64,000 bases of DNA from Gnetum montanum (GCA_015680685.1 MNCI01023362.1:208650-272649), one strand, 5' to 3'. Counted from the stretch's first letter, positions 32,898 through 45,455 are shown. Notes: generated from the sequence alone by a model not told the origin. Numbers and translations are program-made.

Positions 32898-35800
32898 CTA
32901 CAAGTCTTCCCCAGCATCTTCATCTCTTGTCCCACTAGGTCCTACACCTCCATTCGGATCCTACATAAAACAAAAAATAAAATAATGAATTGAATTACAA
33001 TAAGGATCTCATAAAACAAATAATGATACAGTAATGAATGACTAACCTGAGATGAGCCCACATCCATCTTAGGGGGTATCTTGTACATGCCAATCACTAG
33101 ACATTGTAAGATCTCCTCCTCAGTTAGATTGGCCCAATCTTCCTCTCTAAGATCAACACTTGCCACAACTTTCCCCTTCTCCATAGCCATCCATCTAGGT
33201 GGCCTTGGAAAAAAGGTGGCAGTAGTGATCTCCCCAGAAGGGAAGGTCATTTCTCTTTTAGGAGACTCACTAACCTCTACATGTTGCATAAAATTTTCAT
33301 AGGCCTTGGCAGCACCAATCACATCGAGGAATAACTTATGGGTATGCAACTCAACAGAGGCATCTTGGTATTTTTGATGGTAGGCAGCACATTTCATTTT
33401 GTACATGTGCTTATGTTTCTTTTGTGCTTGCCCCCATTCATACACTTTGCTACTGTAGTCCTTCCAATCTTGGTTTTTCTAGGCCAATAAGTCCATCTGC
33501 AAGCATTGCTTAATAATCTCATGAATGACCTCATTTTTACCACGTATGGTTGACAAATATCTTGCATAGACAATTACAGCCATATGCCAAGTGTTTTTGG
33601 GAGCATCGCATGCCAATTAAATTTCATTTCTTGATCGTAAATCCTCCAACTTGACCACTTGGTTAGCCTTCTCTTTCTCCAACTTCTGGACCTGCTTCCA
33701 AAGATCCTCATTGACACACCTACATTCCCACAATGATCATGCCAAGTAGAGTGTACATTTTCTCATATACATCATGAGGCACCTTGATCACCTTTGGTGC
33801 AAGTACAGGCACCACATCAACTTCGACTGCTTGTCTGGGGTCCCATTTAAGATGAGAAGCTATCAATCAGACATAAGAAAGTATTAGTCATAGGATGATG
33901 GAAATAATGCAATAACTTGGAGAGCCCAATGTTGTAATTTAAGCACACCTATTTTAGGATCAATCTACCTTAGGCAGTCGATCATGTTGTCAACCACCCC
34001 CTCCATAAAGGTAAAGTTTTTTGGAGTCTCAATCCATGGTTGGAGGCGGATCGAAGATGAAGAATTAGGGGTCTTAATAGTAGTGTCTAGTGTGCAACAA
34101 GGCATGTTAGCATAATGAAGGGGAGGATAAAAAAATTAATAAATAACATAAACAAAAGTGCAAAGCTCATACCCAAGAAACCCTCAGTGGTGATAGTAGG
34201 GGGATTGCCCATCGACACACTATCAAGGAAACGGTCAAACTCACTAGCATCAAAATGTAGCCATTTCCCCTCTAGCTAACTCAATAGCATAGCAACATCT
34301 TCCACTATCATATTCCCCTCAGGTGCTAAGGCACACTCCACAAAAGGATCATCGACAACAAGGGACTCTTCCTCTATGGTAGGGGCCTCCTCCTCTGTAG
34401 CTGGGGCCTCTTCTTCTTCTACAGTGGGGGCCCCTATTTCAAGGGCCAAAAATTCTTCTTCTTCTTCTATTAAACATGTCTAAAGTAAGTAGACTAGTCT
34501 AACTCAAAAGGATGGGAGTAACTAACGAGGTAACTAAACATACTTACAAATGGTGGGCTGCACTTTTTGAACCTTTATTCACAACTTTCTGCCTATTTCT
34601 TCATTAGTGTAGGGAGGTTCTTCTATTGGACGGGACTTTTTGCATTGCAACCTGGTTTTCACTATTTCTATAATGAGATGCGCCCCCCTTAGCACATTGC
34701 CTATGTTAGTAGGAGGTGCCTTGCCAATGCTATCTGGGGCACAAAAGGGATGCCCCACCTAATCCCTTTTCATTATTGAAAGAGATTCCCTGATAGCTTC
34801 TGTGGGGTTTTGGGATCGAGTGGTGCAGAATACTTGGAAAATCCACAGTTTTAATATTTGAGTGCGATCCTACTACACCCAGATGTCATTCTCATGAATC
34901 ACCAAGAATTTTGTAAATTATCGTAGGTAGGCTATGAAGAAGGCAAAGTGCACATTGAAATAGGCATCAAGATTCTCATGAAGCTTAACCATTTTAACTT
35001 GCAAGCCTTTGGAGAGGTACTTGGCCCAATTATAGCAGGTCCCTTCTTCCATGATGTCCCTCATGATCCAAGATTTCTCTACTCCAATAATTTTTCCTTG
35101 GGAGAGTAGCTTGGGGAAGGCACAAGCTCGGAGAATAGGGTAAACCTTTTGGGCCACCCCTAGTGTGCCTTATGCATATAAATCCCCTTTTAGTCCTTAC
35201 TTGTCCCTAGCCATTCCTCTATATCCTCCTAATGGTTGACATCCTTGCTGGTTTTATCCCCTATAGGTAGACCATTGGAGGGAACACCGAAAAGGTCTAC
35301 AAAAAGTTTTTCATTAATCTCAAATACCATCCACACAATGTGAACCCATGTGTGGAAGAGGTTAGGATTTTTGGAAAAAGAATCAACTAGGAAGAGCATT
35401 TTTGCAGCGGGGACACTTGGATTTACTACTAAGAATAAATCCATAGGCCCAGCTTCTTGAACGTTGTGAAAAAGGATGGCTAGGGCCCCATTGCATAGCC
35501 AACATTTTTTCTCGTCCACCTCCCTATACTTGAAGAAGAGGTTGATTTCAGAGGTGATTACTGTAACCTCTTCAGATTCGCTTGCTACTGCAACAATCAA
35601 CAACAAAATTAGCAAAAAGAAAAAGCAAAGTCAATCACTTGAACAGACAAAAAAAATGCATAATTTAATGTACCAGGTCTGAATGGCATGGGAAATGGTG
35701 GGATTTCCACTAGGACATCTTCTACAATAAGCACTCAACAGGATGCCCATTCACCATCCAACCATCCAAGTTCTTTACATTTCACATAGAAATTGGATTA

Positions 35801-36467
35801 CTTGGTTGGATAGGTTTTGAAATGAGCCCCAAGTTGTTCTATGATGCTGGCACGTACGTTCCCAGTAGAAGAAAAATCTTGCAAAGCTGTTTGGGCCAAC
35901 GCCAATGTTCCCTTGTGACCATGAAAGCCATCCTTATCAATCACAAACCTAGTAACATGTAGAGTACAATAAGCATTTTTACTATGCAAGACAAATAATA
36001 CAACATGTCTAAAACATCTTCATAGAAGTCAACCACCGACACAATACATGGTCCCAGGTGGGTTCTAGAAGTAGGTGTCCATGTGACAGTGTGTTGTATT
36101 AATGATAGCATTTAAATTTGGGCATGTCCCAAATCCAACACAAGTGTCTCAAGCCTCTTGGGCACCGATTTGAGCCTTTTGCCCCTTTGCCTTCAATCAA
36201 CCCATTAGCCATAAACTTCAAAATGCCCTGGTTTGCCCTAGGCAACAACGTTTCAATAAGAATAGTAGTTGTCTCGACTGACAAGTATGACCACACTATC
36301 ACACTAAAGTGGCAAAGGAGGAACTCTAGGAATTCCCATGCACCTTCCCAGAACTAGACCTCTTGATTCCCTACCCATGCATGGGGAGGGAGGACGTTGG
36401 CCATGAGTTCACTCAGGAAGCATAGGAATCCCACCAACTCAAGAATGATCAGGATGGGTTTTAACAT
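32898..36467 (-). pseudogene. Antisense multi-exon gene inside Tat-like copy B
   Basis: Homologue of 19556-23777, again opposite to its host element. Exon 2 starts at or before ATG 36467 (MLKPILIILELVGFLC, catalytic Asp of motif I changed to Glu) and includes GAWEFLEFLLCHFSVIVWS. Exon 3 is 35948-35674, exactly 275 nt as in copy A, with acceptor TTACTAG and donor GTACAT. Exon 4 is 35587-34548 (acceptor GTTGCAG, donor GTAAGTATG; 1040 versus 1049 nt). Later exons give an E-rich stretch near 34460-34330, KNFTFMEGVVDNMIDCL, KWDPRQAVEVDVV and the clean frame 33445-32960 (MYEWGQAQKKHKHMYK). The final short exon ends GTRDEDAGEDL-stop at 32898. An upstream exon ending at a GTAAGT near 37387 is possible. 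Stops and a lost donor (36033) show decay. Confidence 0.68.
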
Positions 36468-36489
36468 GACCCTACATGACACAAAAAAA

Positions 36490-37620
36490 AAAGCATCAGT
36501 CCAGTGTTCAAGTGACGATTACTGAGTAGCGTAGCATAACCCTTGGTGTACAAATTTTTCCTTACACATGAAACAGTAAGTCCTTGCCATGGTGAAACAA
36601 AGCCAAACACTATACACAATGTAGCAAGGTGTTACACATAGCATAGTGTAGTAGGCCCATACTACATAGCATAGTGTAGCAAGCCTGTCCTACATAACAT
36701 AGAGTAGTAAGCACACCTTGCATAGCGTAGCATAGTGGCTACACTTTGCACAATGGTAGCATTGTGGTACACATAGCATGGCATGACAAGTACACCCTAT
36801 AACCAGCATAGCAACATAGTGACTTTAATAGTGTAACAACGTAGCAGGCCTACCAACGTAGCAGGTTTGCCAACATAGCAATGTAGCATTGTAACAGCAT
36901 AGCATAGTGACCACCAAAAACACAAGTCTAATAGTCATAATGACAAAAATAATGCAGCCTGAAGAAAATACATACAACATTTACCCAACCATTTCCTATT
37001 GCATAAAATGTGACATGCAACGTGCTATGCTATGCTGAACATATTTTACACTATGTAAGAAGCCTTGCAAGCCAAAATTTTCTACATGGATGCTATGCTA
37101 TGCTAAACATGCATTACGCTACAAACCCCTGTAATGGTGCATTGGCCATTTCCAATGATGGTGGCCAGGGAAGTGCCACGCGTTAGTTATAGCATAGCAA
37201 TTGCCATGGCTGCTACGGTCAAAGTAGCAACAGCCATGACATAGTGGTGAAAGCAGTAGCCAAGGTAATAATAACAGTCATAGTGTAACAATAGTGAAGA
37301 CCATAGCAACTGAGACATAGGGATGGAAGTAACAATATAACTTGATAAATCACACAACATAAATAAGGGTAGCGTAGTGACTTACCGCGTGGATGGGTCC
37401 TCCTACTGCTCCTCAACATGTGCCTTGGGAAGACGTCACAGGGTGGACTCCCCTTTTTCTATGTTGGCAATCCCTTGATGCTTGCAATCACTCTTTTGTA
37501 CCATCGTTATGCTCACAAATTGGTTGTATCAACTGCTATGCTACAACTACTACGCTATCTCTTAGTTCAACCGCGCTACACTCTGGGGGTTAGCTCTGGT
37601 AGTGAAAGTAACAAAATTAC
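36490..37620. repeat. TAGCATAGTGTAGCA-rich region upstream of the antisense gene (copy B)
   Basis: Dozens of variants of CATAGCATAGTGTAGCA, ACATAGCATAGTGTAG and CTATGCTATGCT occur at roughly 20-45 bp spacing. The region lies 5' of the antisense gene, where its promoter and first intron would be. The same words form hairpins in the U3 of the family LTRs (44140-45000, 51000-51850). No coding potential seen except a possible exon ending at a GTAAGT donor at 37387 (minus). Confidence 0.6.
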
Positions 37621-37859
37621 CATGGGGTAATCCCCTATTTATAGCCAAAACACCCATTACTTTCCAAAGTCTTCCATGACCTGCACGTAACGTAGGATGT
37701 TCCACGTCCCACACATGACACGAAGTGCCCCTTTCTACTGTAGTGTAGTAGGGAACATCCTTGTACCCTGAAATGTAGCATGGATCTACTACAACGTAGC
37801 ACATAGCTACAATGTAGCACCTAAATACACTAAAATTTTCACTTCATTTTTCACAATGT

Positions 37860-38280
37860 AACCTAGTTACGATCCACTAAGACCTTAAACTAGCAATTTC
37901 AATGCATAATTTTGCATGACTATAGTCTGCTAAGATCTTAAACTAGCAATTTCAACACATGATTTTGCACGAATACGATCCACTAAGACCTTAAATTGGC
38001 AATTTCAATGCATGATTTTGCACGACTACGGTCCGCTAAGACCTTAAACTGGCAAGTTCAATGTACGATTTTGCATGACTACTATTTTCTATGACCTTAA
38101 ACTGGCAGTCTTAATATCTTCTCTACATTTTAAACCTAGTGATAGTCTGCTAAGACTTTAAACTAGCAATTTCAACATACAATGTTGCATGGTTGCAGTC
38201 CACTACAACCTTAAACTGGCAACCTTGACTTACGATTGTGTATGCTTACGGTCCACCAAGACCTTAAACTGGAAAATATT
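37860..38280 (+). repeat. Tandem repeats (about 60 bp) just before RT, copy B
   Basis: About six to seven units with core GTCCGCTAAGACCTTAAACTGGCAATTTCAA followed by GCATGATTTTGCACGACTAC (given here in two parts). A single relic, CCAGTTTAAGGTCTTAGTGGACCG, sits at the same relative place in copy A (19080-19105, reversed). Confidence 0.75.
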
Positions 38281-38357
38281 TCATGTTGCATTATTTCTTT
38301 CCATACATTCCTCACATATTACCATCTTTGATAGGTATCACTTAACTTGGTTTTGTT

Positions 38358-38372
38358 TGTTTATTGTTGCAG
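38358..38372 (+). other. Predicted 3' splice site before RT (copy B)
   Basis: TTTGTTTATTGTTGCAG ends at 38372, directly followed by the RT-ORF codons VTWKMASYDD. Copy A has its acceptor at the homologous codon. The donor after the gag-protease stop was not identified with confidence. Confidence 0.6.
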
Positions 38373-40540
38373 GTTACTTGGAAAATGGCTTCCTATGATG
38401 ATCTCCACTCACCCTTAATCCTGATAGGGCCCCATTGTAGGTTTACAAGATGCTTGAATGTGGAGTTGGTAGACTTTGAACCATCCTCTTGTGACATTTA
38501 CATAGCATCCTTAGAAACATCCTTGGACTGGCCTAAACACCTAGTCCAAGCCTTAGACTTAGAGGCCAGGGATGTAACTGAGGACCCCCTTATCAAAATC
38601 CTCGTAATTACATCCAAAGGGGAGGCAAGAAGACTAAAAGTTAGTTTGCTACTAAAGTCACAAATTAAACAAAGCATGTATGAGCTCCTCAATGACAATG
38701 TCAAAGTGTTTTCATGGTCATACGAAGATATGCCAAGCTTAGACCCATGTATTATTCAACACAATATCATACTAGACCCACAAGTCAAAGCAGTCAAACA
38801 TAAATGCCACAAAGTCAAACCAGAGATAGCATTAGCTATGCGTAGTGAAATCACTAAACTCTACTAGGCTGGGTTCATCCAGGTGGTTGACTATTCAGAA
38901 TGCATGTCAAACATCATTGTAGTTTCTAAGAAAATGGGAGGTATACAAATTTGTATAGACTTTTGGGATCTAAACAAGGCAATGATTAAGGATAACTTCC
39001 CATTGCCTAGAATCGACCAACTAATTGATACTATAACTGGTAATGCCCTACTATCCTTTATGGATGGGTTCTCAAGCTACAACCAGATTTGCATCAACCT
39101 AGAGCATTAGTTGGAAACTACTTTTATGACCCCCTGGGGAACCTTCTGCTAAACAATGCTGCCCTCTGGGATGAAGAATGCAGGAGCAACATACCAGCAA
39201 GTGATGAACTATATCTTTAGTGATTATCTTTTAGAGAAGCTAAATGATTACATGGATGACACAGCCATCAAATTTGAGAAAGCCACTGACCATGAAAATG
39301 ACCTAAACTTGGTCCTTTAGCATTTTCATAGGCACAAGCTCCACCTCAACCCTAGAAAATGCATTTTTGGAGTCAAAACCAAATGCATGTTAGGGTTTCT
39401 AGTGTCAGAAACTGGGATACATGTAGACCATAATAAAGTCAAGGCTATCGTTAACTTAGCACCACCTACAAACCTTAAAGAGTTGCATGGGTTACAGGGT
39501 AGAATCCAATTCATAAGAAGGTTCCTCACAAGATTAACTAACAAGTAGCACCCAATGCAACACTTTCTTAAATAGGGTATCAACTTTGAGTGGACAAACC
39601 AATGTTAAGAAGCTTTTGATAGCTTGAAGAAGGATCTTACCCATCTCCCCACTGTTTACCCTCCATAGAGAGACAAGCCATTGTATATTTACCTTGCAAC
39701 CTCAGACACATCTATCACTGCCTTGCTTTGCCAAAAGAGGAACGAGGGTTATAAAATCCCCATCTATTACCTGAGTCATGCTTTGATAGCCTATGAAGCC
39801 AAATACAATGAAGTAGAGAAAAATCATCTTGCTTTAGTATTTTAACTTGAGAAATGGAGGCATTACTTGTTTCATAGCCAAGTAAACATTATTTGCAAGA
39901 ACAACATACTTTGGGCTGTTACAACCAACATATATGAAAGTAGTAGGATAGCCCTATGGAAGGCCATAACCTCTGAATTTGACCTACACTATGTAGCACA
40001 ACCATTAGTAAAAGGTCAAGTTATAGCTACGCAACTCACAGCCTCGCCTATCAATGACCAAGCAATGATAGAACCTGAGTTCCCCGATGAGCATGTTAAT
40101 AGCATAAGCCTAGTACCAATAGACTTCAAAGTCATTCTCCACTTTGACAGGGCTTCAACTACACAAAGTAGTAGTGCTGCTATGATTCTCACATACCCCT
40201 CTGAGGATATCTAACCTTTCACATATTACTTTACATTCCTTTGCACCAACAATGTGGTAGAATATGATGGTCTCCTTAGCGGTATCTTAGAAACCCAAGA
40301 CTTGGGGATCCAAAACCTAGTGATTCAAGGTGACTCGCAACTAGTTGTTAACCAAGTAACAGAAGTATATGCTTGCAAAGCACAACATCTACAACCTTAC
40401 TACAATTTGGCCAAGCACTTGCTACAGTAGTTTGCAACCTTAGACATCCATCATGTGCCTTGTAGTGAAAACACCATAGCAAATGCATTAGCCATGTTAG
40501 CACTAAGCATGCCATCACATATTTTTGCTACCTTGCCTAC
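38373..40540 (+). pseudogene. RT and dual RNase H of Tat-like copy B
   Basis: RT: LHSPLILIGPHCRFTRCLN leader, MGGIQICIDFWDLNKAMIKD, LLSFMDGFSSYNQI, catalytic box KLNDYMDDTAI (39238-39270; YMDD rather than YVDD of copy A), PPTNLKELHGLQGRIQFIRR. The first RNase H is seen as IPIYYLSHALIAYEAKYNEV. The archaeal-type RNase H at about 40090-40540 reads ILHFDRASTTQ, CTNNVVEYDGLLSG, VIQGDSQLVVNQVTEVY and HHVPCSENTIANALAMLA. Domain order and sequence match copy A, and here the pol continues into integrase. At least eight stops or frameshifts. Confidence 0.88.
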
Positions 40541-41862
40541 TTCAATAGTGGAATGCACCAATCCTATCATTCACATGGTACACATTGCATTTGTAAGTGT
40601 AATGGATACTCAAGAATGGTATGACAACATTAAAGCATACCTCCAACATAGTGAAGCCCCATGCAACTTGACACCCACCCAAAGGGATGCATTAGGAAAA
40701 CGAGCTCGGCAATATGTCCTCATACGAGACAACACTTTATGTAAATGCTCTTATGATGGATTATTGCTAGCTTGCATTAGCGATGATGAAGCACAAAAAA
40801 TTTTGACCAAGTTCATGAGGGTTTGTGTGAGGGACACTTAGCCCCTAGGGCTATGAAAGAAAAAATTAGATGCCTAGGCTACTACTGGCCTTGCATGGAA
40901 TGTGATTATGTTGCCAAGGTTAGAACATGTGATGTATGTCAATGCCATGGGAACCCTATACATGCATCACCTACTAAATTACATACCACATAGATTACAT
41001 GGCCTTTCCAACATTGGGGACTAGATATCATAGGACCCATTACACCTAAGTCTTCTATAAGGCATAGTTTCATTATTACCACAACCGAATACTTCAAAAA
41101 ATGGGTGGAAGGTATTCCCCTTAGAAAGACTATGTCTAAACAGGTTTGCCACTTCATTCTAGACAACATAGTAACACAATTTGGCCTTCCCATGACTATT
41201 GTTACTAACAATAGGCCATAATTCAGTAGCGCAGAAACAAAAATCCTTTTGTGAGAGCCTTGGCATTAAACATTCCTTCTCATTGCCATACTACCCCTAT
41301 GAAAATGGCCAAGTAGAGGCTACCAACAAGGTTATCATCAACCTTTTAAAAAATATGCTTAGCAATAGCAAGAGATGATGGCACGAGAAAATCCTCTACA
41401 TGCTTTGGGCTTATCGCACGACATGTAAAAAAACTATAGGTAAGACTCCATATAGTATTATTTATGGATCTGAAGTGGTGTTACCTCTTGAATTTCAAGT
41501 TTCATCACTTTGAATGATCCTTTCAAATGTCATGGACAAGGCTCAAAACAATGAGTCGAGGATCATTGATCTTAACTTGGTAGAGGAGGAATGTGCACAA
41601 ACACTTGGCTGCATTGAATGGTAACAAGATAAGCAATGGTGGAGAAATCATTGCAACTTATACCAACGACCAATTAAAAAGGGTGATCTAGTTCTCAAGG
41701 CCATTTGTGAACTCATGAACAAATTCTCAGCCAACTAGATAGGCCCTTTCATAGTCATGAAAGCCAATGAAAATGGGGTGTTCAAGATGGCTGATGTGGA
41801 TGGCAACAAATTTTCAAATCTCGTCAACCACTTGTACCTGAAGCCATACTACATTTAACATA
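40541..41862 (+). pseudogene. Integrase of Tat-like copy B
   Basis: A linker (LTPTQRDALGKRARQYVLIR) leads to an HHCC zinc-binding domain: HEGLCEGHLAPRAM, GYYWPCMECDYV, RTCDVCQCHG (40815-40945). Core: HWGLDIIGPITPKS (first Asp), FGLPMTIVTNNRP (second Asp changed to Asn), LPYYPYENGQVEATNKVI (Glu present). The C-terminal part ends GPFIVMKANENGVFKMADVD, LVNHLYLKPYY, stop near 41858. There is no chromodomain, as expected for Tat. A frameshift near 40840 and several stops inactivate it. The integrase is missing from copy A. Confidence 0.88.
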
Positions 41863-43777
41863 AAGCAAGGTAAGCAGATCATTTTCTATGATGTAAAACT
41901 AGCACAAATCATCCACTACAACATAAAACTAGCACAGATATTCTGCTATGACTATAAACTGGCACACATAGTTCACTATGACTATAAACTGGCACAACTC
42001 ATCTTCTACAACGTAAAACTTGCACAGATAGTCTGTTATGACTATAAACTAGCATAGCCAATCCACTATGACTATAAGCTGGCACAAAATATATGCTATG
42101 ATGTTAAACTGGCATAACACATCTTTGGGCCATGACATAAAACTGTCACCCACAGCATGATCTGCTATTACCTTAAACTAGCCATCCACCATTTGCTACG
42201 ATGTTAAACTAACACAGTGGTCTGCTAGGACCTTAAAATAGCACATAAGTCTACTGGGATCTTAAACTAGCACATCTGATGATCTACCAAGACCTTAAAC
42301 TAGGTTTGCAGTGCAATGCCTCCTAGGTTACACATGTGATCCTTGTGAACAAATGAGCATGCACATCTTCAAGTCTCCTAGGCCAATGGGGTGCGATGTT
42401 GCAATTCTAGAATGAAGTTCACATTTTCAAGGAAAAACCCTCTGGGACACATGTAGTGTCATCGCCCCTGGCATCTTGCTAATCTTCTAGAGATGTTGTT
42501 TGACATCTTTTTGACCTTTCAAAGCTACCATTACCATAGCCAATCATCTTGGTCATAGTTGCTACTATTAGCACCTACTACTGGAGTCCAAACACTATTG
42601 TGGCCCAACCACAAGGTTGTCATCATCCAACCCTCACCATCATTAGAGTTCAAGAAGGAATTCAGCTGTTAGGCTTCTCAGCTTGTAGCTAGATTTCATG
42701 ATGCTTGCCTTTGGTGGGGATTCCTAAGCACCTGCATCATCATCACTCCTAGCCTCTTTAGTGTCCATTTTAGCAAGGCCATGAAACTCTCCAGCTTGCC
42801 AATGCTGAAGCCTACATTGGCCTTCCTACTTTGGACATTGCACATGTTAGACACAACACTTGCCACCCTAGTAGTATCTCGGGCAAGTAGGACTTCGCCA
42901 TCACTTCACTCCATGGTTGTCTTTTTTGGTTTTTTCTCTATTGTGTTTGCAGGATAAAAGCCAACATGACGTCGTTCAAAAATTCTTTGCAACACAAGAG
43001 CAAGACATGAAATTACTCCAAAGTACCTACTTTGATTAGCCTAGCTACTTGAGAGTGCATATCCTACCCTCCCTCTAGCCAACTTAATATCCATTTCATA
43101 TACTTACAATTTCCCATATCTTCTTTGCAAGATTCCCTGATGCACATAAAGCCCTTTCATATGCCCAACCACTAAGCCCACAATGGATGTAATGCAACTC
43201 ATCCCATGGGAGGCTTCTATAGGTAGGTCAAAGACCCACATGGATGTAATACAACTCATCTTGGGGAGTAAACACCTATCCTGTAGTGATGATAAGGTTG
43301 TCTTCATGTGAATGTGGGTGTGCAGCAAAAAAGAAAAAAAGCACAAAAAAATACAAGTGCCTAAAACAAATGGCATGACAGCTGCTTTATAATCATTTTG
43401 GCTATAAATCAACCATCTCTGAGAACTCCAGTGAAAGGTTGAGGGCTAAAGGCAAAGACACCCATGCATGCTGACTCCCTCATAAGCATTCCGATGAGGG
43501 ATCACACTATAGCAAAAGTTTTCATAGCATTGCATTCTATAGTCATTTCTTCCTTGACCTTGTTTCCTCAAATTCATTCCTTTCCCCCTACCCTACATCA
43601 CCCTCCAAGTACTCTCAAACATAGTGAAGCATCATCTAAGTGGGCACGAAAGAGTGGTATTGGTGTCTTGTTCTTTGTGGTGTTTCATATTCTTTATCGA
43701 TGTCTCTTGAGAAGATCCTCCAGACATCAACAAAGAGGGGCCATTGAAACACCATCAATTTCAGGACTCTCATGATT
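41863..43777 (+). other. 3' untranslated region of Tat-like copy B with tandem repeats
   Basis: 41880-42310 is an array of about ten imperfect 35-45 bp units with core CTATGACTATAAACTGGCACA, drifting to GCTAAGACCTTAAACTAG-like units at its end. The last units resemble the array just before RT. From 42340 to 43777 there is unique DNA with no convincing gene; small frames at 43104-43412 and 43464-43775 have no recognisable product. Hypervariable tandem repeats in this position are known for Tat/Ogre elements. Confidence 0.65.
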
Positions 43778-44139
43778 CAGTATAGTCTCAAAATTTAGGC
43801 AAGGATCTCTACAAGCACAGTGTCACACTGGACCGTGTACATAACATGGTACCTCGAAAGTCCTAATGCCTACAAGGCCACTTCTAAGACTGGCTGCCAC
43901 CCTTTGTAGCATAGTCAACGTAGCATTCATCCATGAGGCTAGTTTTCACAAAAGAGGCACTAGGGGTAGACCATATAGTCTGGAAAATTTTCTATCTCCC
44001 CAACTAACAAGCTTGTTACACCCTCTAGCTTGCCTAGTTTGACACATGACCCGGTTGACGGTCTACCCAAGGACCATGCTAGGAGCCGCCGAAAGTGTTC
44101 AGGATGGACTAAACAGTTTAACAATTTTTCTAACTATGA

Positions 44140-45000
44140 AACCTACTACACTATGCTATGTTGCACATCATAGCAGGCTAAGTGGAGACTAATTAGGTAT
44201 CAAAGATGTAGATTGACAATGATTCAGCCCTCTAGGATACCTGTTTCACTTCATCCTTGAAGCATGATCAACATGATGTAGAAGAATATGCCAAACTTCA
44301 TCAAAAATAATATTCATTTGAGTGCTACACTATGCTATGCTACATAGTGTAACACAATGTAGCAGAGTTCCATTGTGACAATGGTTCTGCTTAGACTATT
44401 TTTGTGAAGTAAACATAATTTCCCATGCCCTAACCATCAAACATGCTTGTTCTACTACCACTCTAGGACATGACTGACATCCTATCACAAAATTTTTGTC
44501 AAGTAAGTTAGAATTCAAGCTAAACTAGGTGCTACATTGTGCTATGCTACATAGTGTAGCAGGGTCAGAATGCACAAAGGTCCTCTATCAAGTGGTCCTA
44601 GCAAAGGAACTACACTTGGCCATACTTCAACCTCCAAGAATACCTATCCCACTTCACCCTTAGGTTCCAAGAAATGTTTCTTGAAAAAGCATTACAAATC
44701 AAGTAGGGATTCATGTCACACTAGATGCTACACTATGCTATGCTACATAGCATAGCATAGCATACTGAGGACAGAAAGCCCAAAAGTATCCCAAAGATGA
44801 ATTTTGCAGGTCCTAGGACCTTTCAACATGGAAAGCAGGGTTGCCAATTGCTAAAATTTCTTGCCTAGTTAGGCCATAAAGGGATATTTTTGATTTTAGG
44901 GCAAGATTTCTCTCAATACTGGTGACTATACTACATAGCGTAACATAGCGTAGCATGTGGGTGTTTATGTTGTTCCAATACGTTGGGTAGTGTAGGTAGC
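44140..45000 (+). repeat. About 200-bp repeats with hairpins in U3 (copy B LTR)
   Basis: CTACACTATGCTATG-type palindromes recur near 44147, 44327, 44533, 44728 and 44928. The clearest has 10-bp arms, CTACACTATG and CATAGTGTAG, around an 8-bp loop. The intervening DNA differs considerably between units. The solo LTR has the same pattern near 51005, 51084, 51268, 51468, 51760 and 51828. Confidence 0.65.
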
Positions 45001-45447
45001 ATAACACTCACATGGAAGCCTCAAGACATCTCCAATTAGCTCCAGAACCTATTGACAATGTTTATTTCTACTCCGACAACTCTTCAATAGACAAGATCAG
45101 AAATTTTCTTTGTTTTGCATCCCCTTGTTGATTCCCAAAGTTGTCTCTTTGCTTGACCCTACTCACAAGAGCAGGGAAGATGTAGTCCTAGAGCATAGGC
45201 TCCACTTTGCATTTGACATTGGCATTTTTTTGTTAAAACTTGCTAGTTCCCTAGATTTTGGAACATGCAGTTTGAACGGTATGGTCATGGTTTAGTAGGT
45301 TTCATGTTCAGCATAACACTGCAACATAGCACACTAGCATAACAGTGCAATGTAGCACTACATGACAATATGGCACATTTATGTTTGCACCATGTGGGAC
45401 CTAGGACACATGGCATCCAAACTACATCTCTCTCCCACTTTTGGCTC

Positions 45448-45455
45448 TATAAATA
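45448..45455 (+). promoter_or_regulatory. TATA box of Tat-like LTR
   Basis: GGCTCTATAAATACCTC lies after a block conserved with the solo LTR, where GAGCTCTATAAATATCC-like sequence lies at 50549-50557 (minus). Shared position and context support a U3 promoter. Confidence 0.65.

Noticed and set aside
41880-42310. CRISPR-like array of regular repeats
   Set aside because: Units are imperfect direct tandem repeats without unique spacers, in a plant retroelement 3' untranslated region.
43104-43775. Small genes in the 3' region of Tat-like copy B
   Set aside because: Two unrelated frames of about 100 residues with no recognisable motif, no homologue in the window and no splice or promoter support.
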